Shown here: positions 44,353-56,799 of the stretch, one piece after another
How the letters are laid out: each line of letters begins with the position of its first letter
Position numbering within the stretch: position 1 is the stretch's first letter
Assembly (NCBI GenBank): GCA_016630955.3
Contig: CM049985.1
Location: forward strand, 434,001 to 498,000
Direction: 5' to 3'
Source: Didymella arachidicola
Lineage: Eukaryota; Ascomycota; Dothideomycetes; Pleosporales; Didymellaceae
DNA length: 64,000 nt
Notes under the pieces: model-generated
What the model was told of the DNA's origin: nothing
Database searches by the model: none
The model's input: only the letters and a program-made list of their open reading frames with translations
Translations under genes and position numbers: made by a program

Positions 44353-47300
44353 GGCAAAGATCAAATCAGCGACAACGCTCGTTTGACGGCGTGCAGGTCC
44401 AACTGCGAACGGCTGCAGCGACGCGGGGATCGTGGGTGTGCCTTCCCGCACGACGTTAACCGCGCGACTGATCGGCCGTTCTTTCCTCAGTAAACCACAC
44501 GGCCAAAAAGGTTCCTGCCACTCCGTCTCAAAAGGCCCCTGTCGTGATTTCTAATCCTCCCACGAATAATAAAACAACCGGAGATAGCGTCGAATTTGTC
44601 GGTACGTCCCTACGCTTTCGCAATGATTCACAATACAGAAAGTCGATAGATGAGAGGGTTGCTGGCCGGTAAGTCGATAATATCTATCGTGGGGCGGGCT
44701 CCTTGCTGATGGTGTCGATGGCTGACGTATTGACGCAGGCACAATGGCGTAGAAGGGCTAGTTCAGGCAAAATACACACAATGGCCGCACTTTTCAATCC
44801 TTCTCTTGCAGTGCGCAGCTTTCGTACACATGGGCGGTGATGGCGTCTCTGGTGGTGTGGAAGAATGTTCGACAAGTGTGACCTGGGCAAGAGGCGGCAA
44901 CAGCAGATTGTCCCGTGATCTGATCTGACAGTTCGGTCGATGCGTCGATTCGGATCTCAGCGCCTCGTCTCGCCTGTAAGCATAGTGTGAGAGGGAAACG
45001 AATAATGCTGGGGCACTGACGGCTAAAGCAGATGCAATCGGAGATGAACCGTCCCGGCAGCGAGTAATCGCTAAGTGTGACGAGCCTCTGCAGTGAGCGC
45101 GCAAGGATGTTCGACACCAGCACATCTGATGTTTGTCCCCCGGCACAATATGGGCGGCCAACGCTGCCTACTGGGCAATGATTCTCCACAGCTCCAGCAG
45201 CCACCCCAAAGCGTCGAGTACAAAGGCAAGGATATGCGGCACGCGAATCTGCCCTTGCAACTCCTAGCTCCATCGGTCGCATTCGCCCCTCAAAGCAGCA
45301 GAGCACGCTTTCTCTGGCGTGAGATCAGCGCCTGCCAGTGCTGCGAGCCCAGCGCCCCTCGTGCACACTTCTGGCACCTGCTGGCACCTGCAGTACGGAA
45401 ATCGCCCGCCAACACAATCTGGCGCACAAATTGAGTTTTGTTCACGTTCTTTTTCTTCGATCCGCAGCCGTTGCGGCAGGGGGTGGGCATCGCTGGCTGC
45501 ATCCGCGCCAGTAGTGACGCCGCGGACACGAGGTGAGATTCGGCCATACTATCTTAGGAACAGCCCGATGATCTGGAACGAATCAACGGTTGCTGCGATC
45601 GAGATGGCAGCCGAGCGCCCCGCCACTGCATTATGGGGGTTTGCATCCACGTTCGTCTGTCATCCTTCGCTGTGCGGCGACTGGACATGTCATCCAGAAT
45701 GAGTCAAGCGCCACCAGCGCAGGGTCTGTGATTTTCGCAGCCACAGCAGGTCGGTACGCGAGAAACTGCCAGCCCACAGCACGTTGGGCAGCAATCTCCT
45801 CGTACGCGGTACCTCGCCTAGCCGCTTCGAATCACTCGCAACTCACCAGCCGGCGCTATCGGGAATCGCCATGTGTAGGCGAACTGCTCAATCTGAATCG
45901 GCCGCGGCACGATCATGATTGACGTTAGCGGGGGCGGCGGACAGTAAGCCGGCCATTCATCGTTGCGTGAAATACCGAATTAGTCTTGCTTGATGCCGTC
46001 TGAATCGCGGGCAAAACCTCCGCTATCGTTGTCCAAGCGAGCAGGTCAGGCCACTTTGACCAGGGAACCTCAACGCGTCCCCAAGGCTGTGGAACCGCTC
46101 GGTTACGTCAGACTACCACATGTGGCCTGCGGGTCTCCAGTACAGGCATCAATCCTGCTCCAGCACATTTTCCACGATTCTGTGCAACATGTGGGCGCCA
46201 GTGGGCCTCCAGCATCACCGCAGAATCTAAAATCGGTTGCGTGCGATGTTCTTAAACAGATTGTGGTTCATTCCTGCTGCTCGGCTGCGCGGCGCGCTGT
46301 CAGATAACTTTGGAACGTGAGCAAGTGGTACCGACCCAGTGAACTTTCAGCGGTACCGACAGCCACTTTGACAACGATCTGGTCGCGCTACCAAACCGGA
46401 GTGCAACGTCAGGTTATCGATTTTTAGGTCAGGGAGTCATCCATTCGTTAGCTGTGCAGGACATCACAATGTTCACAGCAAACAAAATAGCTGCCCACTA
46501 TGACTAGCGACCAGTAAACGCCTCCTCAGATGATCGTTGATTCGTTATACATGGGCAGCGTTGACCTGGAATCGCTGCTTGGTTCTCTTTGTTCCATGAA
46601 CACTGGTTTCCAAGGCTTTGAGACGCGCACTGCAATCTCGTGTAACCCACGCTCACACACAGAACCCAGCCTTTTACCGCGAATGACGGCCGACTGCACC
46701 GCTGCTACATCGACATGATCTGATCCTGAATTCAGAAAACTTCACTCGAAATGCCTCCAAAATGGCAGCCGTCAACAACCTGTCAGAAGCATTGACGCTA
46801 GATCTGTGGTTTGCGTCCAACGTGGAACCTGCATGAAATCTTCCATGGCGCCAACAATGTTTTGTCCACCCTCTCTACGCACTGATCATCTACCGATAGT
46901 AATTCCCCTATTATGGAGATCATGTATAGCGTCTGCGCTGAGTAACCATCTGATTGAAAAGTGCATCTTCCTTGTTATGCGCATTGACTCCGCGTGCATG
47001 CGACATGGCTGAATGTCGAGCAAGACGTTGGTCTAAGCGAGCACTAGAAGAGCTTAGACAAATCATCCACTTGCCCTTTATGACTCAATCCATATGGAAC
47101 TCACCTTTCTGAGGCAACATGCCTATGCAAGTGTACAGCCGGTTCACATGTTGGACTCCACTTGACTTCACCGGAGCGAGATGCTGTTTACGAGATGTTT
47201 CAGCACTGGACTTCCAACCTTGCAGCGAACCTGCATCTTCAAGCCTATACTTCATTGCACAGCCTTTCCACAAGAGCAATCCGCACTTACAGATTCATGT

Positions 47301-50300
47301 TGTCTTCTAGCAAAGAACGATGACATAACCAAAGCGCGGCCTGGCACTGAGTCGGCGTTGACCTCACCCTGTATCTGATGTTCGGCTCGGCGATTATTGG
47401 CATCAGGCCTCAGTTTCAGACAATGTTGTCGCCGAACAAGCGAGTGGACAAGCAGCTTGCAGGTCCTTGCCACTGCACCCCACTCTCCTGATGTGAGTAA
47501 CCTACCCTCCAGCCTCACATCTGCCTCGATCTTTAGCATCACTGGCGGCTTATTTCAGCATGATACTCAAAAATTTGTGCGCGGCAAATCAGGTGGCATG
47601 AGCAACACGAGAAGGTTCCTTGTCCCCGGGTCTGTTGGATCATCGGTGTTTCCGATAGGAGCAAAGCCCTGTTCCTTCACGTGCATGCCTTTCCAAGAGA
47701 GTGAAAGATACGAAGAGTTCCACAAGATCGGCAGCTGCTGGAGAATTGCGAACCACTCATCTACATAATGATTGACAATCTTACCACCGAAACTAGGGCG
47801 GCTCGACTCGAACTGCCATGCGCGGTCCCACTCAGGACGGATTTCGAATCCTGCAATTCCTGATACGAATCACAACTCAGTGCTCTGCATGGGCCCCATT
47901 CCTGGGTAATGGAACTCGGGATGTCACCGGAACAGGTGTATTCCCGTGCGGCGAGGCGGTGCGTGTCTTAGAACCCCAGCTCACAATCTACGTGTGCGTC
48001 GCACAACGATGCTAGAGCCAGGCAGTTGACCACGCAAAAGTGTTTCATAACTCCGCAGCTTCCAGGGCAAGCGAAGGTGCTTTGAATGCTCCCAATTCCT
48101 TCCCAGCAAGGATCGTCATATCCGCGACTGTTAATGCTACTGATTCTGCAATGGTGAGGCGTAGTGATCATCGCGCACGGCACGAGAAAAAGAGATTATG
48201 TATCGTTTTTACCGGCTTTCAGGGTCCAAGTCAGCAATCGACAAGACAAGTAATTATAGTTGAGACTCTTTTGGGAGCCGGAGATCGGTGATCCTCAGTA
48301 GCATTCCCCTTTTGCTGCTCTAGCTGTCTGCATTGAGCTTTAGCGAGTACGGTGGAGCTCCCACATTAGCGCAAATCGCCACATCGTCTATCAGATGGGT
48401 TGGCCGCTATCTTTTTCTGGCACATCTCGAATTTTGTGACAGGTGGAGCATGCATCTTAGAGGCCATATTGTGGCCTGAGCTTGCCAGTGACCGCTGATG
48501 CCACGCCGACACACATGGCACAGCGAGCGTACCGTGCCGCTGCGTCAAAATGGGCTCATTATGGATTTTACCGAGCAACAAAGCGGCACAGTTCCTTCGA
48601 CTTTCCCACGGCGGCAATCGCGCGGCTGTATTGGACGAAACTCGCGGAGCTGAGAGACCACCAGGGTAGCTCGTGCACACGAACGACGTTGACATGTGGC
48701 CGAACTGGACCGTCGCGATTTTGTTTCCAACGTTGTTGTCATTTCCTCAATGACAGCGCTCGCGGAACCATCTCGCCGATACGCGGGACAGCGACAGCTG
48801 CTCCCATTGCTACGCGCGTAGAGGAATGTTTTAGGATCGGTCAGACCCATGTGCTGTACATTAATCAGCACATCAATATCGATTACTTAGCAGACGAATC
48901 AACATGGCAATCTGGATGCTCGGATGCAATTCAGGTGGTTCAAGGCCACTGCTGTCATCGTTGCTTTTGAAGTTGTGTCTCATAGCATGTCGGCTTGTCC
49001 TTTGATAACATTTCATGCAAGTCAGTTATTGGTACGAAAGGTTACCACACTTTCTGCGTGTACTGTCATGCGTCTTTGTTACCGTCGACGTCAAGACAAG
49101 TTCACAGAGCATCTCAGCCTATAAATCTTCCGTCCCAACTTCTCGTGATCGTTGAGTTGATCTGTCCAGCTCGCTGTTTCTACCTAAACCTCACTTCGTC
49201 GCTTACGGGCGTAGTCGAGGTGGACGCTGACATTCTGGGACTCTGCAGTCATTCTTGGATCTGTCCACGAAGGAATGCATTGCTGCTGCTCCAGATCCGT
49301 GACAGTGGTTGAGCTGCAGCAAGCAATATAGATGATCAACCCACCCTTGTGATGCACAGTGCATACATCCTTCAGGTTTCTTCTTATTGTCCATCTTGCC
49401 TGCAAAGGTCCGTATGAAACCCCGGTGCAAGGCGACGTGTCTTCGCGCTTTCTTTTGACCCGAGGCAAATCACCCAAACGAGCGACTTGCGCCCTGCAGA
49501 TTGCTTTTTCTCTGCGCCCTTCGCGGCCACGCCTGCCACAACAAAACGTCCCTCGTTGCGCCACAACCCGCACTTCCATTTACTTTTTCTGCGTGACCTG
49601 CAGTACGGGCTCTGAGCTGCAGACGAAGGCATAAAGGATTGATGTGTTTAGAGACATGAAAAGCACGACGGGAGCGGGCGGAATTGGCTGCCCGTGCGGA
49701 TCAGCACGGGTGACATCCGTCAAAGCAAAAGGACTTTACTGACTCCGCAAGACAGCCGATGGCATGTTATGTGATTGAAAGCCGAAATCCTGGACTGCAG
49801 GCTGTTAAACTTCCGAGTTCCGACCTTCGAAATGGTGGTGATCGCCCAGCGTCGCCCTCTTCAGCCCTACCGCTTTGAGTAAAGAGAATGCGAACCCGAG
49901 TTCCCTCAGCGCAGTGACAGGCAACGGCTCAGCCCGGCGCAAGATCGCATCATCAAATCTCCATCGCCTAAAATACCCTAACCCCCAGGAACACAGATCG
50001 TGAATCCCTCTGCGAGGTTGGCAGGACTAAACCCTGATGTGCGGAAAGGAATGGCAAGCCAGCCGAACGCGAACCCGAGTGTTATCCCGGCGGCATATCA
50101 ATCCCGCTCGAGTCTACGTCTACAGAATTGTGCACGCAGTGTTAATAAGTGCGTCATCCAGGAGTCCCATCTTTTCTGCTGCAGAGTAGGCCTAGACTGT
50201 AGGTAAGACTTGAGCACACTCAGGGCACACAACGTTGCGGAACATGCCTTTCGGCAGATGCCAATGTTGACCAGATGCGGCAATAAGGGCGATACTATTG

Positions 50301-50689
50301 ATCGGTGGCCGGAGAGAACGTCACAGCTTCATGCGCCCTGCAGCAAACCTTGAGATGCGGAGAGATCTGGTCTGAGCCCCAGGCTGAGGCGATGGACAGA
50401 TGAGTGAGGTGGGTTGCTCCGGTGAAGGCACGGCGATTGCCACCATGATCGACTTGATCGTCTCGTAAGCACGGTACAGTTGCTGCCCTCTGAGAAACCT
50501 ACGATAGGGTTAGGGAAAGGATGTGGATACGAGCCTGCTGGTTGAGACGAATCGTTCATCGTATCATCATGAGTCGAGCGCTGCGCGCAACATTCGATAT
50601 GGAAGCACATCAGAGCGCGGAGCCTTTGGTCCAAGATCCTGTCCATGATTGACTGCGTTGCCTAAGGCCACTCATTGTGCCCTTTAGCA
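44353..50689. other. Long gene-poor region upstream of nsdD
   Basis: About 6.3 kb with no recognisable gene, the largest such gap in the window. The part next to nsdD should contain its promoter and leader, which in this family are long with several upstream AUGs; numerous ATGs are visible at 44400-45700. Frames of 60-170 codons occur on both strands and overlap one another. A minus-strand frame at 47566-47869 has the most protein-like composition and is listed separately. A perfect 7-bp hairpin (CCCGTGC/GCACGGG) lies at about 49691. No transposon ends were found. Confidence 0.45.
47566..47869 (-). other. Unassigned minus-strand open frame
   Basis: One hundred codons without a stop on the minus strand, with no ATG at its start. 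Segments such as FEIRPEWDRAWQFE, NHYVDEWFAILQQLPILW and LLVLLMPPDLPR have balanced, protein-like composition. It is flanked on the same strand by open frames at 48183-47968 and 47542-47252. It could be an internal exon of an unrecognised gene or part of a decayed one. The overlapping plus-strand frame (47397-47768) reads less like protein. No homology is claimed. Confidence 0.25.
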
Positions 50690-51118
50690 ACCCAGCATGC
50701 TTCGACTTAGGGACAATGTCGTGGACCAGGCATCCTCGACCTGCATCGGCCGATATAGTATTGTTCTTGTCTTCCTTCCATCCAGAAAGCATTTTCTCGG
50801 AGCAGAAGTCTGTTGCGTGTCAGCCGTCGTTTGAAGTCTCTGAGGCGAGGGAAGCTTACAAGCCAGGTTTGGGTCGTCAAATTGTACATTTCTCAGACCT
50901 GCCTTGTAAAGGATATCGAGCTCAACCTGGTACGCCTTTGCGATGTCTGCGAAGTATTCCTTATCGTTTGCGTACACATCTTTAGGATACGCCCTCCCAT
51001 CCACATATCTCAAGTGGTACCAGTTGGGCGCAGCGAGCGTCAGCTTGATATCGCCCCACCTCTCCTTCGGCAACAGAGTCTTCAAGTACTCGCCGGTGTT
51101 GATCGCAGAACAACCCAT
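50690..51118 (-). pseudogene. Fragment of a cobalamin-independent methionine-synthase-like (MetE/UROD-fold) gene
   Basis: The minus-strand frame from 51118 reads EYLKTLLPKERWGDIKLTLA, then APNWYHLRYVDGRAYPKDVY, YFADIAKAYQVELDILYKAG and LRNVQFDDPNLA. A clean 50-nt intron (50810-50859, GTAAGC..AACAG) joins it to YFCSEKMLSGWKEDKNNTIS. Both sides match the MetE-like family found in fungi. Homology stops after ISADA (about 50735), and both ends of the gene are absent: the N-terminal 150 or so residues and the C-terminal half with the remaining catalytic residues. This is a truncated, non-functional copy. A small inverted-repeat element begins 160 bases beyond its 5' end. Confidence 0.75.
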
Positions 51119-51281
51119 AAGAGCTGTTTAATGTAGGTACTGGCCATTCAGAAGCCTCGAGAAACGTCTGTGGGCTACCTCGTGTTCTCCCTCATTCATG
51201 CACCCGCTTGCACAAGAATCTTGGTCATATCGGCAGTTGCGGTTGGTCGTTGCAGGGTACACGCGTTGCGAAGGAAAATAT

Positions 51282-51500
51282 ACTGTGGTATAGGGCATAA
51301 GTATTGTAGGTGGGTAACAGCGTCCAGGGGTGCGGGCCGAAACACAGAGCTTGTTATTTATTCTTTTGTCTAATAGAACAGCTTCAACAGCTGACTTATA
51401 AGCTATCTGTCCAGTTACAGGCTATAAAGATTTTAATACGTAAGTACGTCCAACAGACCGTCTAAGACCCACCCACAATATTTATGCCCCCTACCACAGT
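51282..51500. mobile_element. 219-bp MITE-like element with 34-bp terminal inverted repeats
   Basis: The arms 51282-51315 and 51467-51500 are inverted copies of 34 bases with four mismatches. They begin ACTGTGGTA and continue to TATTGT.GGTGGGT. Three of the four differences are A/G transitions. The 151-base interior has no coding capacity. A size of about 0.2 kb with long terminal repeats marks a miniature non-autonomous DNA transposon. The target-site duplication cannot be set with confidence. The ends differ from those of the transposon at 56988-59102, so the two are not the same family. Confidence 0.75.
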
Positions 51501-52171
51501 TCAGTAGATGCTGTTTTCCCCGCATTCCCCGCCTCTCGATGACGTAGCACGATCTTCAGGGGCTCGAAATCGTGGTGCTGCATGTTGGCAATGGATGGGG
51601 TGAATGCAGAGGGGTATGGGCGGTATGTATACAATAAGACGTATTGAGCACCGTGGTGGTATTGTAGTGCAAGAAGATTAAGATGCACGTGGGGAAAGAG
51701 CGACGTTCACAGATGGCACCAGCACCAAAAGTGCCACCCACTCCACACCACTCCCGCTCCCGATCCTCGCTCTTCATGAGGCCCTACCGTAGCGCCGTGC
51801 TGTCTCGGCATCATCGGGCATCCACGCACCGCGTGTTTCCTGATCTCCGCGCCTGCCGCAGCCTGCCGCTCATTTATCCATTGACTCTTCTTCTTTCCTT
51901 GAGCTGCCAATATCACATATGGTGGGAGTGATGTAAACACGGCATGTGTATCTCATAGAACATCTAATTTGAAATCGAATGTGATATTAAGAAGCTACGA
52001 ACGTGTCCTAAAAATGCCCAGAGGCGTCGTTAACCCAATGCCTCGTTGTCAGCCCACGTGGTCCGTACACGAAAATGGAAGAGTATTACAAGTACAGTTC
52101 TTAAGGGCGACGAAAAAGCATGTCGGTGCTCGTAATGCATATAGAACGACCTATGATGAGAATCCCCGAGC
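51501..52171. other. Intergenic
   Basis: About 670 bases between the MITE-like element and the Ste2 stop; probably the ste2 3' UTR on its right side. No gene or repeat is supported. Confidence 0.4.
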
Positions 52172-53400
52172 TTAGACACGCTCCAAAGGCATCTCCTCAT
52201 GACGCACAGTGTACTCGCGGTCAATATGGATATCGTAGTCGCCCATACTCCCCTTGCCAGCAGAAATCCGCTCGGAAAGGTCGAAGTCGTCGCCTTTCTT
52301 TGGGTAGCTGCTGGTGGAGCAGCTCATCTGGCGGCTCTTGTCAAAAGCGGTGGTGCTGTCAGACGTCGCGGTTGTAGGTGAGCCTTGCCCCAACTTGCTG
52401 TTAATCAGATGATGATGGGCATCATGGCCTCTGTAGGCAACCGCGGAATCGTTGGCAACACCTGCCCAAATGGCAGACAGCGGCAAGAAGATGCAGAGGC
52501 TCGTGATCACCAGAGCACCAATCTCAGGCACCTCGTCAAGGATGGGCTGATAGAACTGGAGAGCCGATAGGATAGCTACGTTTTGTCAGCCATGGCAGTG
52601 TGGCACGAGTTGGTAAGCTCACCTGGAATGGTCATGGTCTGGCAGCCTATGATGAAGACAACCTGCATTGGGCCAAATTGCAACATCTTGAGGCGGCGGC
52701 GCTGAACGATAGCGTAGCCAAGCTTCCAAGTGAAGACACAGCTGTATAGTATCACGGCTACCGCTTGGGTGATCCACGAGTAGGCGCTGACCTTGTCGAC
52801 ACCACGGTTGACGAGCTCAACAGTTGCCGTGTTAGACAGAATCATAAAAGCAAACTTGATGCCAACAGAGACCAAAGCCATAGCAGTTGTGACACCCATG
52901 ATAAGATATCGTTGCAAGTTGCTGGTCGTGACGCAAGCCACCCATACTTGAAGACTGAGTGACGCCATGACGAGCGATGTGACAAGAAAGCTTAGGACAT
53001 TGCTGGTCACCGAGAAAGCAATGTCCTTGATAGATGGACTATAGAGCCCTGACATGAGATCGTAAGGGTGCATGAAGCCGCCAGTGAGGAAGCAGGCCGT
53101 GAAGATGCAGCGCCAGATATTGAGGAAGAGGCAGAGGACATTCAGGATGAAGATAGCGGACCTCATCTTCTTGGAGCGCGTTAGCAGGAGCAGCACGATC
53201 AGAAGCGTGAACGATGCTCCGATCTGGGCACCGTAGCTGATGCCGAACCGAGCCGTGTACAGTCGAGTCGAGTTCAGGAAGTCCATATCGTTGTAGATGA
53301 CCGATCCATCTGGAGCATACATCGCTATGGTCTGATGTTGAGGGTTGAATGTTGCAGGATCGAGCGGCGTCGGAGGCGATGCTGGAGGTGTCTCTGACAT
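52172..53400 (-). CDS. ste2: Ste2-family alpha-pheromone receptor (GPCR)
   Basis: Model: complement(join(52172..52575,52623..53400)), 393 residues, with a 47-nt intron that splits the end of helix 6 (QTMTIP then AILSALQFYQ). The extracellular N-terminus is followed by seven helices: QIGASFTLLIVLLLL, IFILNVLCLFLNIW, VLSFLVTSLVMASLSLQVW, LIMGVTTAMALVSVGIKFAF, WITQAVAVILYSCVFTWKLG, PMQVVFIIGCQTM and GALVITSLCIFLPLSAIW. The third cytosolic loop KLGYAIVQRRRLKMLQFGPM and the NxxR-type LNIWRC are Ste2 signatures. The Ser/Thr-rich tail of about 100 residues ends MPLERV. It senses the mating peptide at the plasma membrane and signals through a G protein to the MAP-kinase cascade. This is PreB/GprA in Aspergillus nomenclature. 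Confidence 0.95.
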
Positions 53401-54229
53401 GGCGAAGATGGGGACGAGCCGGAGAGCGTGGATCGTCTGCGGGATTTTCGAAAGTGCAGCGGTGGGTCAGAGTAGAAGTAGCTCTATGCTTAGACAAAGA
53501 GGCGTGCTGGACTGGGTAAGTCAAAGGGTTGACTTATGGAAGGGTCTGGATTATAAGTCGAAAGACGGTGGATTGTAGCAGAATTGGAGAATTGACAAGC
53601 TGTGAATGGAGAAGAGAAGAAAACGGTCTGTGGACTCAGGAAGAAGTATCTCTTCGGTTCTTAAGTATGTTATCTGCAAATCCACAATCGGTTCCCCTTG
53701 GGACTTCAGCTAAGCATTGTCGGCGATCACAGGTGAGAGCCAAACGACAATAGTAGCCACTGCTACTGCTTTGCAAGTGATAAACTGCCTGTACCCGTCT
53801 CTTCAGACCGTTGATGTCGTCGCCATCACTTTCACCTCAGTCACCTCAGACACCTCAGAGCCTTACTATTGTTCTGGGATCGTCTTCATTTCTGAGTCTG
53901 GAAAGCTCAGCTCACAGCAAACGCCGTGAAGCGGTACACGCCCAGTAGTGTGGGAAAGTCATGTATCGTGTCTCACAGGATTGACAGGAACTGACAGAGG
54001 TATCCGTGATATGGTCAAAATCTGGTAGACGTGCACTTCCAGGTTTCGAAGTTATGGTTGCGAAATAGCGCAGCCGAGCTTACTATTGTTCTCCGGAGCG
54101 CCCAGACCCACTCTGTGAGACCACTCGCCTAGATCTTACACGGGCGGGCGGGAGACCTCCGACCGGGCAGAGCCTTGTCTGACGCAAACAAGATGCTCAC
54201 GACTATTCGATGTCAGGACTTTAGCGATA
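53401..54229. promoter_or_regulatory. Divergent intergenic region between ste2 and the BRCT gene
   Basis: About 830 bases between two start codons that face away from each other. It must hold both promoters. Three tandem decamers containing CACCTCAG lie at 53831-53860. No consensus pheromone-response element (TGAAACA) was seen by eye. Confidence 0.5.
53831..53860. repeat. Three tandem CACCTCAG-containing decamers
   Basis: Three contiguous ten-base units each carry CACCTCAG, with small edge differences. They sit within the ste2/BRCT divergent promoter region. They may be factor-binding sites or a chance microsatellite. Confidence 0.5.
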
Positions 54230-56242
54230 ATGGTGGACGTATTGCAGCGTGGTGAGAGTGAGGAAGTCGCGTTCGCGTCGAGACGGTTACCGGTAGCGTG
54301 ACGCTACGGTGAATCGCTCCTGCTCAACTCGTGACACCGCGTCAACGCGTCTTGCCGCCTTCCGGGTCGAGCTCGATTGCCGCCACAACGCGTCTACCTC
54401 GATGCCATCGACCTGAAACTCGAAATGTCGTACCTGCAATCGGAAGTGGGCTTCAAGCTTCCTGTCAAGGGCGCTGTCTGGCAACTGTGTCAGCGAGCCG
54501 GCAATATCGCCTTCAAAAAGGATTCAGCGCCTGTTAAAGATGAGGTCAAGCTTGGGATCATCAGTAAGCCCTGAGTAGCGCAATACAACCTCGATTGCTG
54601 ACAAGTTCAGCTGCCGGACCTGGAGGCGTCAAACTCCAAGCTCTTGAGACGTTGCTCGTTCGAAATGAAAGCTCACGTGCAGACTTGAGCTTCTCCGCGT
54701 CTGGATACGCTTCTGACGAGCAGTACAAGCTCGATCCAATGATCGATGGAAGATGCGAAATCATACTGCTGAGACCTGGGGATGTGATCACCTCGCCAGA
54801 CGCAGCTAGTAGTGTGTCTTTCGTGTGGGTGGCCCCTGAAGTCCATGTGAACTCTTCCGCCGCCAATGCTCAACAAGCCGAGCCGTCCGGAACCAAGAAC
54901 CAAATTGATGAGACGCCCGATGAGGAGACCGAAGACGAAGGAGCCACTGTCACTGAGGTTCCTGTTACCCAGCCTGTGACTCAACCGACCAAATCACAAC
55001 TTTCAGTCACACCGCATCTCCCCAAAGACCGGTCAATGGTCGTGCACGAGACCCCAACAGCAAACCGAATCTTGGAGAGGGATGACTTCCATGTTGCGCC
55101 AACGAACGAGGCTCGTCACGTGGAAGCTACGCCGCCGCCTCAAGGAGTGATTCCTATCACGGAGACATTCTCGACTGCTCGAACAGGGCGGTCCCCTGAC
55201 ATTGAGCTTAGGGCAAACCAGAAGCGGTTACATGGCTCACCCGAAATTCGAGTAGGCAACCGGCGACGAAAGAGGCAAGATCCCGAACCCTCACCTAGTC
55301 CAGAAATCACGCCTGCTGCAGATGAGCCTCTCCCGAAGCGTACGAAAGCCACTACCACCCTTGAAGAAGAGGAAGGCGAGACTGTGCAGGCGAGTCCGTT
55401 CGACAACATCAATGCCGATCCTAGCCGTATGACCTATTCTGCAAAAAGGAAGCGACGAATCACAATAGATTATGAAGCAACGCCTACGAAGTCGTCTCGA
55501 AGCTCGCAGAGATCCGAGACAGCTACGACGGTTGCAGCATATGAAGGTCCGTCACCCCGCGTCGCTATCAGCAACTCGTCTATCAAAGAGGACAGCCAAA
55601 CGGTCAAATTTCTTCGCAAGCAGGGTGGCGCACTTGTCAACAATGTCGAGGACAACTGCAACATCTTGTGGTAAGTGAGACTTCAACTGCGACGGACCAT
55701 CACTGACAGCGTGTAGTATCCGTGACGGCGGTCTCCAAAAGACCATGAAGGTCATTCAAGCAGTCGCTCTCGGTGTGCCCATCGTGACGGATAAGTGGCT
55801 CAGCGAGTCTGCGAAGGCAGATGGCTTGCTTGACTTAACATCGTTCAAGCCCTCTGTCACCAAACAAGAGAAAGACTGGAACTTTAGTCTTGAAAAGGTG
55901 TGGGGTGTACCGCAGAACCCATTCACGGGCTATACTTTCTATTTCACACCCGCTTTGAAGAAGACTTATGCCAACTTTCGTGAGATGGAAAGGGCTTGTC
56001 AGACGCTCAGCGCGAAGTTGGTCACCAAGCGCACGAGCAGGAACGATAAGATCATCGCGCTTGCGGCCGAGGCCGGCGACTCTGAGGCTGACAAGATGAT
56101 CGAGGATGGTGAGGCTTGCTATCACAAGGATCTGCTTACCACCAGCATCCTCCGGGGCAGTCTCGATCTCGACAGCGAAGAGTTCAAGATCAAGGCGAGG
56201 CAGGCCGGACCAAGGAGGAAAGGTCAACAGACGAGCATCTAG
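54230..56242 (+). CDS. BRCT-domain protein, probable genome-stability factor
   Basis: Model: join(54230..54251,54372..54563,54611..55670,55717..56242), 599 residues. The first exon (MVDVLQR, 22 nt) joins by a 120-nt intron to ARLPPQRVYLDAIDLKLEMS; this start is inferred, and the next in-frame ATG is 54425. The later introns (47 and 46 nt) splice cleanly, giving GIITAGPGG and NILCIRDGG. The middle is acidic and Ser/Thr/Pro-rich with many SP/TP sites and basic patches (KRKRRI). The C-terminal 220 residues look like tandem BRCT repeats: RKQGGALVNNVEDNCNILC, ALGVPIVTDKWLSESAKA, then FTGYTFYFTPALKK and LSAKLVTKR. BRCT pairs bind phosphopeptides in DNA-damage signalling; relatives include Rtt107-type and mediator proteins. 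The exact orthologue is not assigned. Confidence 0.8.
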
Positions 56243-56703
56243 ACTGCGCCGCATATTTCTGCATCTTTCATTGATTCGGCGATACCAATCTCTTACGAAG
56301 CATAGCAAGCGGAGCATTTCGGCGAACGATACAGCGAATCTAAGAGTTTACTTCTGACTAAACTCCACACATCGCTTTCGACATTTCACACTGCTACCAG
56401 GAGCTCGCAGCTATGCATGCAGCATCCATCACAACGGAAATATTGACATCTACTAAAAGAGCTGGGTCATATCCTGTGGAAAAGTTGCAATGGGTGGCAG
56501 TGCAAGATGATTGGGCATGTAAGCGAGTTCGACACACCATCAAGATTCATGGAAACAATATTCATCAGCATCTGGGAAGAGTTCTCAAGGGTGATGCGCC
56601 AGGCGATATTGATACAATAAATATATATTGTCCAGAATTTTACGAATCTGTATCAAATCACCAAATGGTGACGCAATTGCACACAGCAGCATTCGCCTGC
56701 TAA
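56243..56703. other. 3' region of the BRCT gene
   Basis: About 460 bases. A 96-codon plus frame (56413-56703) runs up to the tRNA but has no recognisable content, and is not called. Confidence 0.4.
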
Positions 56704-56799
56704 TCCTCCGTGGCGCAATTGGCTAGCGCGTCTGACTGTTATCCGCATCTCGCTTGATTGCACATCAGGAGGTTGAAAGTTCGAGCCTTTCCGGGGGAG
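56704..56799 (+). tRNA. tRNA-Asn (GTT) with a 22-nt intron
   Basis: The acceptor stem TCCTCCG pairs with CGGGGGA (one G-T wobble), discriminator G at 56799. The D arm GCGC..GCGC, anticodon stem TCTGA/TCAGG, and T arm GAAAG-TTCGAGC-CTTTC are all intact. The anticodon is GTT at 56738-56740. A 22-base intron, 56742-56763, follows position 37, the canonical site. Mature length is 74 nt plus CCA. The internal promoter boxes A (TGGCGCAATTGG) and B (GGTTGAAAGTTCGAGCC, slightly divergent) are present. Confidence 0.93.
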
